DNA of 47,355 nucleotides from JANNMJ01 sp031397815 (GCA_031397815.1 JANNMJ010000041.1:1-47355), one strand, 5' to 3'; counted from the stretch's first letter, positions 1-9,329 are shown. A program made the numbers and translations. The notes: a model not told the origin generated them from the letters alone.

Positions 1-12
1 CAACCGTGCGCT

Positions 13-585
13 ATGTTTTTACTCGAAACCCCACGTTTGCTCTTGCGGGATATCAACCCCGCAGGTGATGCCGCCGCTTTTGTGGACCTCAATTCTGACC
101 CGGAGGTGATGCGTTACACTGGCGATGTCCCTTTCGAGTCAGCAGAAGCCGCGGAGGCGTTCTTCCGAGAGCGGCTCCAGCAATACGCCCACGCCGGAAT
201 GGGCCGCTGGGTCGTGGAGCTGAAAGCCACCGGCGAGCTACTCGGCTGGTGCGGCCTGAAACGCTCCGACGACGACGACCTCACCGACCCCTACAACGGC
301 GTCGTCGACCTTGGATACCGGCTGTTTCGGCGGCATTGGGGGCGCGGATACGCCACGGAAGCCAGTCGCGTGTGCTTGGATTATGGATTCGGGCCGTTGG
401 CGCTGCCGCGCATCATCGCCCGCATCGACCCCGCCAACACCGGTTCAGTCGGGGTGGCGCGCAAGCTTGGGATGCGCCCAATGCCCGGCCTCACCGATTG
501 CGGCGGCCTACAAGCCACCATCTGGGAGCTGACGGCGGCGGAGTGGCTTCAGCAAAGCCCGGCGCAAGCGGCACTGGAAGGGTAG
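13..585 (+). CDS. GNAT family N-acetyltransferase (RimJ/RimL type)
   Basis: A 190-residue protein of the GNAT fold, which transfers an acetyl group from acetyl-CoA to an amine on a protein or small molecule. It opens with the usual RimJ/RimL-type start (ETPRLLLRD), then LNSDPEVMRYTGD, and carries the acetyl-CoA loop GYRLFRRHWGRGYATEA around residues 101-117, followed by the typical ARIDPANTGSVGVARKLGM segment. Length is normal for a single-domain GNAT. The ATG at 13 is the first possible start and puts the conserved N-terminus at residue 5, so the gene looks complete despite being at the window edge. The substrate cannot be told from sequence. It stands alone upstream of the divergence region of the secreted protease. 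Confidence 0.85.
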   Translation: MFLLETPRLLLRDINPAGDAAAFVDLNSDPEVMRYTGDVPFESAEAAEAFFRERLQQYAHAGMGRWVVELKATGELLGWCGLKRSDDDDLTDPYNGVVDLGYRLFRRHWGRGYATEASRVCLDYGFGPLALPRIIARIDPANTGSVGVARKLGMRPMPGLTDCGGLQATIWELTAAEWLQQSPAQAALEG

Positions 586-841
586 GGGAGTTCGGCGCAG
601 GAATTATCGGCGGCATTTCCTCACCTCACATATTCAGGTGATGAGGCAGCGCAGGTGAGGTGAAATTTCAGCCGACAAAAAAGCGAATACGGCCCGTAGG
701 GCAGCGGAGAGCATTTTGAGCTTCAGGGGCATCACATAGATATGCGTCACATCAATAAGTGACACATGAATATGCGATTGTGGGCCGATTTGGGGTCTGC
801 CACCTTTGACTCATTCCTCACCCCAAACACCGTTTTCGCCG
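586..841. other. Intergenic region with inverted repeats upstream of M4 protease gene
   Basis: This stretch of about 255 bases holds no gene I can support. It contains a 9-base perfect inverted repeat (TCACCTCAC near 625 and GTGAGGTGA near 655) and, closer to the protease gene, a smaller dyad GTCAC...GTGAC (about 745-765) flanked by two copies of ATATGCG. The first could be a weak terminator for the acetyltransferase gene, although no T-run follows. The second could be a regulator site. Both readings are inference. Confidence 0.3.
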
Positions 842-3571
842 ATGAAAAGCCCGAACCACTTCCGTTATTTTCTGACTTCTGCCGCCCTGCTGGCCGGCCT
901 GACTGCTAAAGCGCAGGTTGCTTCCCGGCCAGTGAATCCACCGGCCCAAATCGAGCGCCGCGCCGACGGTACGCCGGAGCTGGTGCGTTTCGACGTCGCG
1001 AACGCCCCGGCCGCTGCTGAAGCGCCCTCAGCGTTGCGGACGGCGCTGGCGCTCGGTAGCCAGAGCGAGCTGCGGCCGGTCCGCGCCGCCGAAATCGATG
1101 AGCTGGGTTTTACGCACCAGCGCTACCAGCAATATTATCAGGGTGTGCCAGTGGAATTTACCGCCTACACCACCCACAGCCGCGCCGGCGTGGTAGAGTA
1201 TATGACCGGCGAAACCCGCCCAATCGCCGATGGCGCGCTTCAAGTGCAGCCGTCGTTATCGGCCGAGGCGGCGCTGCGGGCGGCGCTGGCTTTTGTCCAC
1301 GCCGATAAATACCAGTGGGAAATGCCCGGCGAAGGCCAGTTCGCGCAAGAGACGGAGGGCAAGAGCACTTTCCGGCCAACCGGCGAGCTGGTCATCGTCG
1401 ATAATATTCTGTCGATGGACCGGAAGCGGGTGGGGGTGCCGGTGCTGGCTTGGAAATTCAATATCTACGCCGCGCAGCCGGTGAGCCGGGCGTGGATTTA
1501 TGTGGATGCGAAAACGGGCGAAATCGTCAACCAAGACGCTATCATCAAGCACGTAACGGCGACGTTTACCACCAAATACAGCGGTACGCGGTCGCTGGTC
1601 AATTCGCAGACGACCTTTTTCTCGCTTTATCAGCTCAAGGATTACTCGCGTGGGCAGGGCATCGAAACCTATAACCTGAACAAAGGGAATAATCTGGGCG
1701 CCGCGACCAATTTTCTGGATTCAAATAATATCTGGTCGGCCGCCGAGTATAACAACGCCAATCAAGACTGGGTAGCCGGCGACGCCCTTTTCGGCGCGCA
1801 GCAAACGTATGACTACTGGCTCAGCGTCCATAACCGCAACTCATTTAACGGCGCGGGAGCGCTCATCAAGAGCTACGTGCATTACGACGATACGCCCGGC
1901 GACGGTATGGGCCTCGACAATGCGTTCTGGAACGGTGCGGTGATGCTCTACGGCGACGGCTACGCCAAATTCCGGCAGCTGGCGACGGTGGATGTCTGCG
2001 GCCACGAAATCGGCCACGCCGTCTGCGATAACACGTCGGCGTTGCAGTATCAGGACGAGTCAGGGGCGATGACCGAAGGCTTCTCCGATATCTGGGGCGC
2101 TTGCGTGGAAGCGCGGGCGGCGGGCCTCTTCGGGCTGCCGGGCAAGAATACGTGGCTCATCGGCGAAGAGATTGCGCTGCTGAAACCCGCGCTGCGCTCG
2201 ATGAGCGACCCGAAATCCTTGGGGCAGCCGGATACTTACCAAGGCACGAACTGGTACGCCGGCGGCACCTGGGACCACGGCGGCGTGCATACCAATTCAG
2301 GGGTGCTCAACCATTGGTTCTACCTGTTGAGCCAAGGCGGTTCGGGGACCAACGACAAAGGCAACGCGTATACCGTGACGGGCGTGGGCATTACGAAAGC
2401 AGCCAAAATCGCGTACCTCACCGAAAAACTGCTCTCTTCGACCTCGAACTACGCTGCCGGCCGGACGATGGCGATTCAGGCGGCCACGACGCTCTACGGC
2501 GCTACGTCGGCGGAGGTGCGGTCGGTCAAGAATGCTTGGTATGCCGTGGGAATCGGAAACGGGGTTGCGTACGGCGCGACCGGATCGCGCTACATCGATG
2601 CCGTGGCACTCAATGGGTTGGCGCGTTTTTCGGGGAACGATAACGGCTATTTCGATGGCGTTGGGGCGGGGCTGACGGTACCGGTGCTCAACCGGTGCGC
2701 GCAGCAGACGATGGTGCTGTCGGCGGGATTCGTCGGCGCTGTGGGGAACCAGTACTGGAACGTTTACATCGACCTCAATCACGATAATGATTTCAACGAC
2801 ACCGGTGAGCGGGTGGTCAATAACAAGCTGATAACCACCGACGCTTGGAACGCTGCCATGTTCAGCCTACCGGCCACCGCAAACCTCGGCAACGCCCGGA
2901 TGCGGGTGATAATGACCGCCGCCGCCACCGCCCTCACGAACGGGTTCATCGGGACCGGCGAAGTCGAAGATTACACCGTGACGGTCGCCGCCGCGACGGC
3001 CGTCGGGTTGCCGACGAATCTGGCCGCCACGGCCATTACCGCCACCTCGGCTACGCTGCAATGGTCCTCCACCACGGGCGCGGCGTCGTACAACGTGCAG
3101 TACCGGGTCAATACCAGCCTCGTCTGGACGACCGTCGCGACTGCCACGAACACCAAGTCAATCGGCGGACTGCAAGGTGGCCGGACGTACTACTTCCGCA
3201 CTCAAGCCGTCAACGGTTGCGGCACGCTTGGCGCCTACACGGCCGTGGCCACGTTCAGCACCCCGGCCGTGCGGCCAATGGGCACCGAGCCGGAAGCCAC
3301 GGCCGGTGCGCTCGCTACGGCAGCCGCCACGGCGTACCCCAACCCCGCCACCGACGTGCTCCACCTCGCCTTCGACCAAACCCCTGACCAAGACGCCGCC
3401 GACGCCGTCCCGACCACGGTCGAGATCTACGACCTGCGTGGCACCCGCGTGCAGTCAGCGGCTTACGATGGGCGCGGCACGCTCAACGTTTCGGCCCTCG
3501 CGCCGGGCCTTTACACGGCCACGCTGCGCGGTGCCAACAGCATCGGCCGCGTGCGGTTCGTGAAGGAATAA
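842..3571 (+). CDS. Secreted M4 (thermolysin-family) metalloprotease with T9SS C-terminal domain
   Basis: Predicted secreted zinc endopeptidase of about 909 residues. The ATG at 842 is chosen over an upstream TTG at 806 because it begins a clean signal peptide (MKSPNHFRYFLTSAALLAGL...AKAQ). An FTP/PepSY-type propeptide follows (LGFTHQRYQQYYQGVPVEF; WIYVDAKTGEIVNQD). The catalytic domain has HEIGH at about residues 388-392 and the third zinc ligand Glu near 412, 24 residues after the first His as in thermolysin. The catalytic His lies in the segment GGVHTNSGVLNHWFYLL. After it come a GEVED-type domain (GEVEDYTVTV), one fibronectin type III domain, and a C-terminal sorting domain beginning AYPNPATDVLHL and ending GLYTATL...VRFVKE, typical of cargo exported by the type IX system. 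Probably exported, cleaved from its propeptide and attached or released at the surface. Confidence 0.93.
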   Translation: MKSPNHFRYFLTSAALLAGLTAKAQVASRPVNPPAQIERRADGTPELVRFDVANAPAAAEAPSALRTALALGSQSELRPVRAAEIDELGFTHQRYQQYYQGVPVEFTAYTTHSRAGVVEYMTGETRPIADGALQVQPSLSAEAALRAALAFVHADKYQWEMPGEGQFAQETEGKSTFRPTGELVIVDNILSMDRKRVGVPVLAWKFNIYAAQPVSRAWIYVDAKTGEIVNQDAIIKHVTATFTTKYSGTRSLVNSQTTFFSLYQLKDYSRGQGIETYNLNKGNNLGAATNFLDSNNIWSAAEYNNANQDWVAGDALFGAQQTYDYWLSVHNRNSFNGAGALIKSYVHYDDTPGDGMGLDNAFWNGAVMLYGDGYAKFRQLATVDVCGHEIGHAVCDNTSALQYQDESGAMTEGFSDIWGACVEARAAGLFGLPGKNTWLIGEEIALLKPALRSMSDPKSLGQPDTYQGTNWYAGGTWDHGGVHTNSGVLNHWFYLLSQGGSGTNDKGNAYTVTGVGITKAAKIAYLTEKLLSSTSNYAAGRTMAIQAATTLYGATSAEVRSVKNAWYAVGIGNGVAYGATGSRYIDAVALNGLARFSGNDNGYFDGVGAGLTVPVLNRCAQQTMVLSAGFVGAVGNQYWNVYIDLNHDNDFNDTGERVVNNKLITTDAWNAAMFSLPATANLGNARMRVIMTAAATALTNGFIGTGEVEDYTVTVAAATAVGLPTNLAATAITATSATLQWSSTTGAASYNVQYRVNTSLVWTTVATATNTKSIGGLQGGRTYYFRTQAVNGCGTLGAYTAVATFSTPAVRPMGTEPEATAGALATAAATAYPNPATDVLHLAFDQTPDQDAADAVPTTVEIYDLRGTRVQSAAYDGRGTLNVSALAPGLYTATLRGANSIGRVRFVKE

Positions 3572-3610
3572 CGCACAGAAAACACCGCCTTTGAGCTGAA
3601 AACAACGAAA

Positions 3611-3648
3611 CGCCCCCGTTCGGCAGGTTACTCTGCCGGGCGGGGGCG
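3611..3648. terminator. Bidirectional hairpin between convergent genes
   Basis: Strong hairpin: CGCCCCCG (3611-3618) pairs with CGGGGGCG (3641-3648), and inside it CGGCAG (3621-3626) pairs with CTGCCG (3633-3638). It sits between the convergent protease and aspartate kinase genes, the right place for a shared terminator, although no long T-run follows. Confidence 0.6.
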
Positions 3649-3727
3649 TGACGGTTGATGGCGGTTGGTAACAGTTTATCTCGGTTGAAAAGCCCGTCAC
3701 GCAGCTCCCGAACAGGCAGCGCGGCTT

Positions 3728-5029
3728 TTACCCGGCCTGCGCTTCCCGCACGAGCACCTGAAACGTTTGGCGGGTGCGCTGCTCCAGCACCACCTCGCGG
3801 TCGATGGTGACGCGCTCGCGGCTCGCGGGGTCGGAGTTGCGGACGGTGTAGAGCGTGAGGCCGTCGGCGTTGTGGCGGATGGTGTAGTGCGACGCGAGTT
3901 TTTCGCGCAGGCGGCGGAGGCGGTATTCGTCGAAATCGGCCACGATGGAGAACGAGAGCGCCGAGTTCTGCATCAGATTCGCGTGGAGCCGGACGGCGGC
4001 GAGGGCAGCGAAAATCTCGTCGAGGTGGGTTTCGGAGATGAACGTGAAATCGCGGGTTTCGAAAGAAATCAGCGTCTGATTCGTCTTCCGAATAAAAGCC
4101 GGGGCCAAGCGCGGATGCTGGCAGTCGTGAATGAGCGTCCCGGCGGCTTTGGGGTCAATAAATGACCGGACGCGCAGCGGAATACGCCGCGCGGCGAGCG
4201 GCTGAATGGTTTTCGGGTGAATCACGGACGCGCCGTAATACGCCATCTCAATGGTCTCCTGATAGCTGATTTCGGGGTAAAGCACTGTGTCCGGGAACAC
4301 TTTGGGGTCGGCGTTGAGCAGGCCGGGCACGTCTTTCCAGATGGTCATGCCGGTCGCGCTGAGGCAATACGCGAAAATGGCGGCCGAATAATCCGACCCT
4401 TCGCGCCCGAGCGTCGTGGTGCGCCCGTCGGCCGTAGCACCCATAAAACCCTGCGTCACCAGGAGCTGCCCGGCGGCGAGGAGGGGCGTGGTGGTGGTCT
4501 GAATGGCGCGCTCGGTGAGCGTCCAGTCTACGCGGCCCTCACGCCACGTGCGGTCGGTGTGGATGAGCGGACGCGCATCGAGCCAGTGCGCGGGGAGGCC
4601 CGCATCGCGCAGGGCGTGGGCGAGGAGGGAGGTAGCAGCCAGTTCCCCGGCGCTCACGATTTGGTCGTACTGCTCATCGAAATCGGCCGCCGGATCGGTC
4701 GTTTCAATTCGCCGCCCGACGCCCTCGAATAAGTGCGTCAGCGCGGTGTGCACGGGGTGCGCGGGCGCGGGCATCAGGTCCCGCGCAATCTCCTGATGTT
4801 GGAGGCGCACCTGCCCGAGCACGTCCAGCGCGGCGCTTACGGAGCCGTTATACGCGTGCTTGAAGGCCTCTTCGAGCGCGTTGGTCGTTTTTCCGATAGC
4901 CGAAACCACTAGCAGTACCCCGCTGCCGCCCTCGCCCGCCACCGGCAGGTAAGGCCGTACGATGGCCGTCAGATTCCGGATCGCGGCGGCATCGCGCACA
5001 CTGGCGCCGCCGAATTTGAAGACGTGCAT
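3728..5029 (-). CDS. lysC: Aspartate kinase
   Basis: Monofunctional aspartokinase of about 433 residues, catalysing ATP-dependent phosphorylation of aspartate, the first step to lysine, threonine and methionine. The start at 5029 is used because the protein then begins MHVFKFGGASV, the family's N-terminal nucleotide/aspartate-binding KFGG(T/A)S motif; the longer reading from 5077 adds an unlikely leader. Further signatures are TLGREGSDYSA (kinase core) and TIWKDVPGLLNADPK. The C-terminal third (TLISFETRDFTFISETHLDEIF onward) is the ACT region, which usually gives feedback control by amino acids. No homoserine dehydrogenase domain follows. The gene is divergent from fbp with about 286 bases between the starts. 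Confidence 0.93.
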   Translation of the reverse strand: MHVFKFGGASVRDAAAIRNLTAIVRPYLPVAGEGGSGVLLVVSAIGKTTNALEEAFKHAYNGSVSAALDVLGQVRLQHQEIARDLMPAPAHPVHTALTHLFEGVGRRIETTDPAADFDEQYDQIVSAGELAATSLLAHALRDAGLPAHWLDARPLIHTDRTWREGRVDWTLTERAIQTTTTPLLAAGQLLVTQGFMGATADGRTTTLGREGSDYSAAIFAYCLSATGMTIWKDVPGLLNADPKVFPDTVLYPEISYQETIEMAYYGASVIHPKTIQPLAARRIPLRVRSFIDPKAAGTLIHDCQHPRLAPAFIRKTNQTLISFETRDFTFISETHLDEIFAALAAVRLHANLMQNSALSFSIVADFDEYRLRRLREKLASHYTIRHNADGLTLYTVRNSDPASRERVTIDREVVLEQRTRQTFQVLVREAQAG

Positions 5030-5203
5030 AGGGTAGGTTTGGGGGCGAACGGAAGGAAGCACGCCGCCGCAGCGCACTTGGCAGCGGCAGCGCGTGTACG
5101 GCGCGAAAGTAGGGCCGCAGCCCGTGCCGGTGTCTTCCGCTGCTGCTCTTTGGCCAGCAGATGCGGTTCTACTGGAATCAGCTAATCATAAAAGTGAACT
5201 GCA

Positions 5204-5234
5204 TTGCTCCCCCGCGCGCCGAGCCTTACTTTTG
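5204..5234 (+). promoter_or_regulatory. Predicted Bacteroidota-type promoter for fbp
   Basis: TTG at 5204-5206 is followed 20 bases later by TACTTTTG at 5227-5234, matching the Bacteroidota promoter form TTTG/TTG-N19-21-TAnnTTTG. Transcription would begin near 5241, about 75 bases before the fbp start codon. Prediction by pattern only. Confidence 0.5.
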
Positions 5235-5315
5235 AGCCTACACAACCGGCTGCCGCCTCGGCCGCAGCCCGCCCGGTACAACTTCCACAGCAGCAACGCC
5301 TAGATACTTTCCCTG

Positions 5316-6335
5316 ATGGACCCGTCCAAACTCGCCCTCCCCGTCGGTACCACCCTCGACCGCTTCATTATGCGCAAGCAGGAAGATTTCCCGTACGCCA
5401 CGGGAGAGCTTTCGCAGCTCCTGCGCGACATTGCGCTCGCCACGAAGATCGTAAACCGGGAAATCAACCGGTCGGGCCTCATCGACCTCACCGGCTCGAT
5501 GGGCTCGCAGAATGTGCAGGGCGAAGAGCAGCAGCGGCTCGATGTGGTGGCGAATATCCGGTTCATCCGGGCGCTGCGTAACGGCGGCGAAGTCTGCACG
5601 ATTATCTCCGAAGAAGAAGAAGAGATGATTCAGACCGGCAACCCGATGGGCAAGTACATCGTGGCGATGGACCCGCTCGACGGCTCGTCGAATATCGACG
5701 TGAACGTGAGCATCGGGACGATCTTCTCGATCTACCGTCGCACCTCGCCCTCCGGTTCCGAAGGTACCCTCGCCGATTGCCTCCAGAATGGCGCCCATCA
5801 GGTGGCCGCCGGTTACGTGATCTATGGGTCGAGCACGATGATGGTCTACACGACCGGCGCCGGCGTCAACGGGTTCACCTACGAAAGCTCGCTCGGCGAA
5901 TTCTTTCTCAGCCACCCCAACATCACCACCCCCATCGACGGCAGCATTTATTCCTGCAACGAAGGCAATTTGCTCGAATATCCCGCCGGAATCCGCTCTT
6001 TCGTGCAGTATTGCAAGGAGAAGAAGTATTCGGCGCGTTATATCGGCTCGCTCGTCGCCGATTTCCACCGCAATCTCCTCAAAGGCGGCATCTACCTGTA
6101 CCCGAGCACCGCGAAATCGCCACAGGGCAAGCTGCGCCTCCTCTATGAGTGCAACGCCCTGGCATTCATCGTCGAGCAAGCCGGAGGCCGCGCCACCAAC
6201 GGCACGAAGCGCATCATGGACATCGACCCCGAATCGCTCCACCAGCGCTGCCCGCTCGTAATCGGCTCGCGGTCGATGGTCGATAAAGTCGAGGAGTTCC
6301 TGTTGAAAGAGCCGGCCCTTCAAGCGGCCAGCTAA
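5316..6335 (+). CDS. fbp: Fructose-1,6-bisphosphatase class I
   Basis: Gluconeogenic enzyme hydrolysing fructose 1,6-bisphosphate to fructose 6-phosphate and phosphate in the cytosol. At 339 residues it has the usual class I length. Metal-binding acidic residues are present: the SEEEEE cluster at about residues 98-103 and DPLDGSSNID at 119-128, the core family signature. The C-terminal KGGIYLYPSTAKSPQGKLRLLYECNALAFIVEQAGG segment includes the substrate-binding YECNA motif. The N-terminal ATGELSQLLRDIALATKIV matches the region around the AMP site in family members. The ATG start is downstream of a predicted promoter, and a perfect hairpin follows the gene. Confidence 0.96.
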   Translation: MDPSKLALPVGTTLDRFIMRKQEDFPYATGELSQLLRDIALATKIVNREINRSGLIDLTGSMGSQNVQGEEQQRLDVVANIRFIRALRNGGEVCTIISEEEEEMIQTGNPMGKYIVAMDPLDGSSNIDVNVSIGTIFSIYRRTSPSGSEGTLADCLQNGAHQVAAGYVIYGSSTMMVYTTGAGVNGFTYESSLGEFFLSHPNITTPIDGSIYSCNEGNLLEYPAGIRSFVQYCKEKKYSARYIGSLVADFHRNLLKGGIYLYPSTAKSPQGKLRLLYECNALAFIVEQAGGRATNGTKRIMDIDPESLHQRCPLVIGSRSMVDKVEEFLLKEPALQAAS

Positions 6336-6397
6336 CCACCTGACCAGCTAAGCTGCGCTCGGTTCGGCACCGAAAAAATACTGTCCCTGTTACCCCG

Positions 6398-6435
6398 GCA
6401 ACGTACCGCGAAAATCTAACTTCGCGGTACGTTGC
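6398..6435 (+). terminator. Perfect 15-bp hairpin after fbp
   Basis: Bases 6398-6412 are perfectly complementary to 6421-6435, with an 8-base loop. It lies between fbp and the next gene in the same direction and is followed by TGCTTTTAC, so it could end fbp transcription. The segment TAACTTCG at 6418-6425 also resembles a degenerate -7 box for the following gene, so the hairpin may overlap a promoter. Confidence 0.55.
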
Positions 6436-6448
6436 TGCTTTTACGCCT

Positions 6449-7303
6449 ATGACCTCCTTCCGCTACCCCGTTCGCTCACTTTCCCTGCTGACGCTGCTGT
6501 TGCTGATGCTCACGGCGCGCCCAACGGCCGTGCAGGCGCAGAGCCGCATCCGCAACGGCCTGATTTTCGGCGGCGTCGGCGCGCAAATCGACGGCGATCA
6601 GATGGGCGGTTACCACAAAGCGGGCATCACGGGCGGTCTCTCGTCCACGATTCAGGCTTCCGACCGCTGGAACGTGCGGCTGGAAGTGGTGTATATCCAG
6701 AAAGGGTCGCGGAGCCAGTCGCGGGATTCGGCGTTTTATATCAACCCGATCACGGCTGCTGGACTGCCGCCAGCCCAACAGCAGGCGTTACTCGCGCTGG
6801 CTTATCAGCAGCAACCAGGTGCGTGGCTGCGTTACCGCCTGAACTACGTGCAGATGCCGGTGCTGATTGAGTACCGCGCTCACCCCAAAATCACGGTTTA
6901 CGCGGGTGCCTCGCTGGATTACCTCCTCCGCGCCACCGCCGATTATGGTTACGGCTACACGCAGCCGCTCGGCGCCCCGTTTCGCCGCACCGACGTGATG
7001 GGCCACGCCGGGGTCGATCTGAGCCTCGGCGAGCGTTGGTCGGTGACGATGCGGCTGATGTATTCCATGCGCGATATCTCCACGCAAGGCCTCGGCACCG
7101 ACCGTTACCTCTTCTGGACCGGCCGGCTCGGCGGCTACCGCAACAACCTCCTCAGCACCACCCTCCGCTTCTACCTCAGCGATACGCCGAAGTTCAAGGG
7201 CACCCCGCTCTTCCGCCGCGCCACCCCAGACGGCAGCCAACCCACTGACCCGTCCCTCAACGCCCCCACCGGCACCGACGACGGCGAACCGACGACGCCC
7301 TGA
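6449..7303 (+). CDS. Outer-membrane beta-barrel protein, PorT-family-like fold
   Basis: A 284-residue predicted outer-membrane protein. It starts with a signal peptide (MTSFRYPVRSLSLLTLLLLMLTARPTAVQAQ) and continues with alternating, aromatic-rich strands typical of Bacteroidota barrels (NVRLEVVYIQKGSRSQ, LNYVQMPVLIEYRAHPKITVYAGASLDYLL, VDLSLGERWSVTMRLMYSMRDIS, LLSTTLRFYL). The phrase 'LNYVQMPVLIEY' is typical of the outer membrane protein beta-barrel (porin/PorT-like) family. The C-terminus is a short Pro/Thr/Asp-rich tail after the last strand, which is unusual for a barrel. Substrate or partner unknown. Confidence 0.8.
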   Translation: MTSFRYPVRSLSLLTLLLLMLTARPTAVQAQSRIRNGLIFGGVGAQIDGDQMGGYHKAGITGGLSSTIQASDRWNVRLEVVYIQKGSRSQSRDSAFYINPITAAGLPPAQQQALLALAYQQQPGAWLRYRLNYVQMPVLIEYRAHPKITVYAGASLDYLLRATADYGYGYTQPLGAPFRRTDVMGHAGVDLSLGERWSVTMRLMYSMRDISTQGLGTDRYLFWTGRLGGYRNNLLSTTLRFYLSDTPKFKGTPLFRRATPDGSQPTDPSLNAPTGTDDGEPTTP

Positions 7304-7331
7304 TTTCGGATTTCGAATCTCCCCTAAATCA

Positions 7332-7369
7332 AACGGCCCGCTCTCCTCAGCTGATGAAAGCGGGCCGTT
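7332..7369. terminator. Bidirectional terminator hairpin
   Basis: AACGGCCCGCT (7332-7342) pairs perfectly with AGCGGGCCGTT (7359-7369), with a 16-base loop and TTCGGCTTTTC after it. It separates the convergent barrel-protein gene and the DUF5606-type gene and can serve both. Confidence 0.75.
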
Positions 7370-7396
7370 CGGCTTTTCTAGAAGTCTGCGGGCGGG

Positions 7397-7972
7397 TTAT
7401 GCCACCACAGGCTTTTCGTCGGAAGAGTCGGGCTCCTGCGGCGGCACGGCGCCGCAGGTGCTCATCTCATCGGTACTGGCAGGGGTGTCGGCGGCTTTGC
7501 TCTTGCTTTTCTTCTTGGGAGCTGCCGGAGCGGTTTCTTCTTTCGACGAAGCTTCGGCGGCCGGGGCGGCGGCTTCTTCTTCGGCGGGCAGGTGCGGGCC
7601 GAGGATGTTGTACCACGTCACGAGCTTCTTCACATCGGAGAGGTACACGCGGTCGACATCATAATCGGGCACCACTTGCCGGATGAACGTCACGAGCGCC
7701 TGCGGGTCGGCTTTCGCCGACAAGTCTACCTGCGGGCCGTGGGCGCGCCGGATGGCTTGGAGCACATCGGCCAGCGCTACGGTGCCTTCCTCGGTGGTGG
7801 TGTAAATCGAGATGTCGGCCAGCGACGAGACCTGCTGTTGCGCCGGCACCAAAGTGCGGGCTTTTGATTCGTCGAGGCTCTCGACCAGAATACCGTTACG
7901 CGCTGGGCTGACCACGCGGTACAAGCCGCTGCGGCCGCTGATAGCGACAATTTCCCGAAGGTTCAGAGCCAT
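7397..7972 (-). CDS. DUF5606-type conserved Bacteroidota protein
   Basis: About 191 residues. The start at 7972 (MALNLREIVAISGRSGLY) is preferred over 8026 because this is the conserved N-terminus of the family as I know it. The N-terminal roughly 135 residues form a compact domain (VSPARNGILVESLDESKARTL, SLADISIYTTTEEGTVALADVL, VYLSDVKKLVTWYNIL). The rest is a low-complexity Ala/Glu/Lys/Ser-rich tail, probably disordered. Function is unknown; the family is widespread in Bacteroidota. No operon partner is evident. Confidence 0.75.
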   Translation of the reverse strand: MALNLREIVAISGRSGLYRVVSPARNGILVESLDESKARTLVPAQQQVSSLADISIYTTTEEGTVALADVLQAIRRAHGPQVDLSAKADPQALVTFIRQVVPDYDVDRVYLSDVKKLVTWYNILGPHLPAEEEAAAPAAEASSKEETAPAAPKKKSKSKAADTPASTDEMSTCGAVPPQEPDSSDEKPVVA

Positions 7973-8102
7973 AAGGCGAAGAAGTGGGGGAGAAGAAGTG
8001 AAAAAATGAAGCCGCTGCGCCGCCACCTACCCCAATGGCAGACCGGCAGCACAGCGGCTCAAAGCTACGGCCGAATGGCCTTTAGCAGCACTAAGCAGGC
8101 GC

Positions 8103-8543
8103 TTAGAGCTTGAAGCTGATCGGTAACGACGTTTTGATGGCGTAACCGGGCGCTTTGAATTTCAGCAGTCGCGCGACCCGCAGGGCTTCTTCGCCGCAGC
8201 CGCCACCGATGTTTTTCACGACCGTGATATCCGACATCGTGCCGTCATCCTTCAGCGTGAAACCGATGATGCACTGGCCCTGAATACGGTTCCGGCGCGC
8301 CGTCGGCGGGTATTTCAGTTCTTTCGCTATGAACTCATACATCGCCTGCTGACCACCTTCGTAGTGATCGGCGACGGGCAGCTTCTTGGTCGTGCCGACC
8401 GACGGCATCACCGCATCGACTTTGGCGGTGTCGGGCTGGGTCGTCGAAACGCCCTTTACGGTTTGCGGCGTCTGGGCAAGCGCGGGCACCGTGAGGCAGG
8501 CAAGAGCCGCAGCGCCAATGAATTTCGGGAGGGAAAAGGTCAT
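8103..8543 (-). CDS. Secreted TonB C-terminal-domain protein
   Basis: A 146-residue protein with a signal peptide (MTFSLPKFIGAAALACLTVPALAQ) and a C-terminal TonB-like domain: EFIAKELKYPPTARRNRIQGQCIIGFTLKDDG, then a strand-helix segment ending in the extreme C-terminus. The pattern 'YP..A...I.G.v...F.....G......V...' is the TonB_C signature. It lacks the N-terminal membrane anchor and Pro-rich spacer of true energy-transducing TonB, so it is more likely a periplasmic protein that reuses the domain than a transporter motor part. Partners unknown. Confidence 0.8.
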   Translation of the reverse strand: MTFSLPKFIGAAALACLTVPALAQTPQTVKGVSTTQPDTAKVDAVMPSVGTTKKLPVADHYEGGQQAMYEFIAKELKYPPTARRNRIQGQCIIGFTLKDDGTMSDITVVKNIGGGCGEEALRVARLLKFKAPGYAIKTSLPISFKL

Positions 8544-8705
8544 CGTTGAGTGGGGAACGGGAGGAAGTACACGTTAAACAGTCGGCACAAGGTCAAAATT
8601 AAGCCGCTACCAAAATTCAGTACGGCTTCTGACTCACCGCCAGCGGTGCGGGAGCCCGGAAGGCAACAGTTGTGCCACTGGCGCCAGCGCGGCACTCAGC
8701 CAGCG

Positions 8706-9329
8706 TCAGGCAGCGCTGGGCGGCGTCTGCGCGGCCCACGTCTTGTTCACGTTGGCGATAAATTCGAGGAGCTGCTCGCGGCCGAGACCGGATTCGGCGG
8801 AGGTGACGAAAAAAGTTGGTACCTCTTCCCACGTCTCCAGCATCTGCGCCGTGTAGGCGGCCACCAGATCCTGCGTGCGCTGGTCTGATTGCTTGTCGGC
8901 TTTCGTAAACACCATCACAAACGGGATGTTAGCCTCTCCGAGGAACTCCATAAACGCCAGATCGACGGCTTGCGGCGGCAGCCGCGAATCGATCAGAACG
9001 AAGCAGCACGCGAGGGTTTCGCGGCGTTTCAGGTACGTCCGAATCATCTGTTGCCACTTTTCCCGCTCCCGCTGACTCACCTTTGCATAACCGTAACCGG
9101 GCAAGTCGACGAGGTACCACGCTTCGTTGATGATAAAGTGGTTGATGAGCTGGGTCTTACCGGGCGTTCCCGACGTTTTAGCCAATTTTCCATACCCCGT
9201 CAGCTTGTTCAACAACGACGACTTACCTACGTTCGATCGCCCGATAAAGGCATACTCGGGCAACGTCTCCGGCGGGCACTGGGTCAGATTAGTACTGCTG
9301 GTTACAAACCGAGCTTCGCGAATGATCAT
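8706..9329 (-). CDS. engB: Ribosome biogenesis GTP-binding protein EngB/YsxC
   Basis: A 207-residue essential-type small GTPase that assists assembly of the large ribosomal subunit. It carries the P-loop GRSNVGKS at residues 30-37, the switch II/G3 motif DLPGYGYA, and the G4 motif TKAD, in the order and spacing of the TrmE-Era-EngA-EngB family. The start MIIREARFVTSS is the typical N-terminus. Length matches family members. It is monocistronic by appearance, oriented away from the following OmpA-family gene. Confidence 0.95.
   Translation of the reverse strand: MIIREARFVTSSTNLTQCPPETLPEYAFIGRSNVGKSSLLNKLTGYGKLAKTSGTPGKTQLINHFIINEAWYLVDLPGYGYAKVSQREREKWQQMIRTYLKRRETLACCFVLIDSRLPPQAVDLAFMEFLGEANIPFVMVFTKADKQSDQRTQDLVAAYTAQMLETWEEVPTFFVTSAESGLGREQLLEFIANVNKTWAAQTPPSAA

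Noticed and set aside
5238..6323. 361-codon minus-strand frame opposite fbp
   Set aside because: Shadow of the fructose-bisphosphatase gene; composition is typical of antisense frames and no motif is seen.
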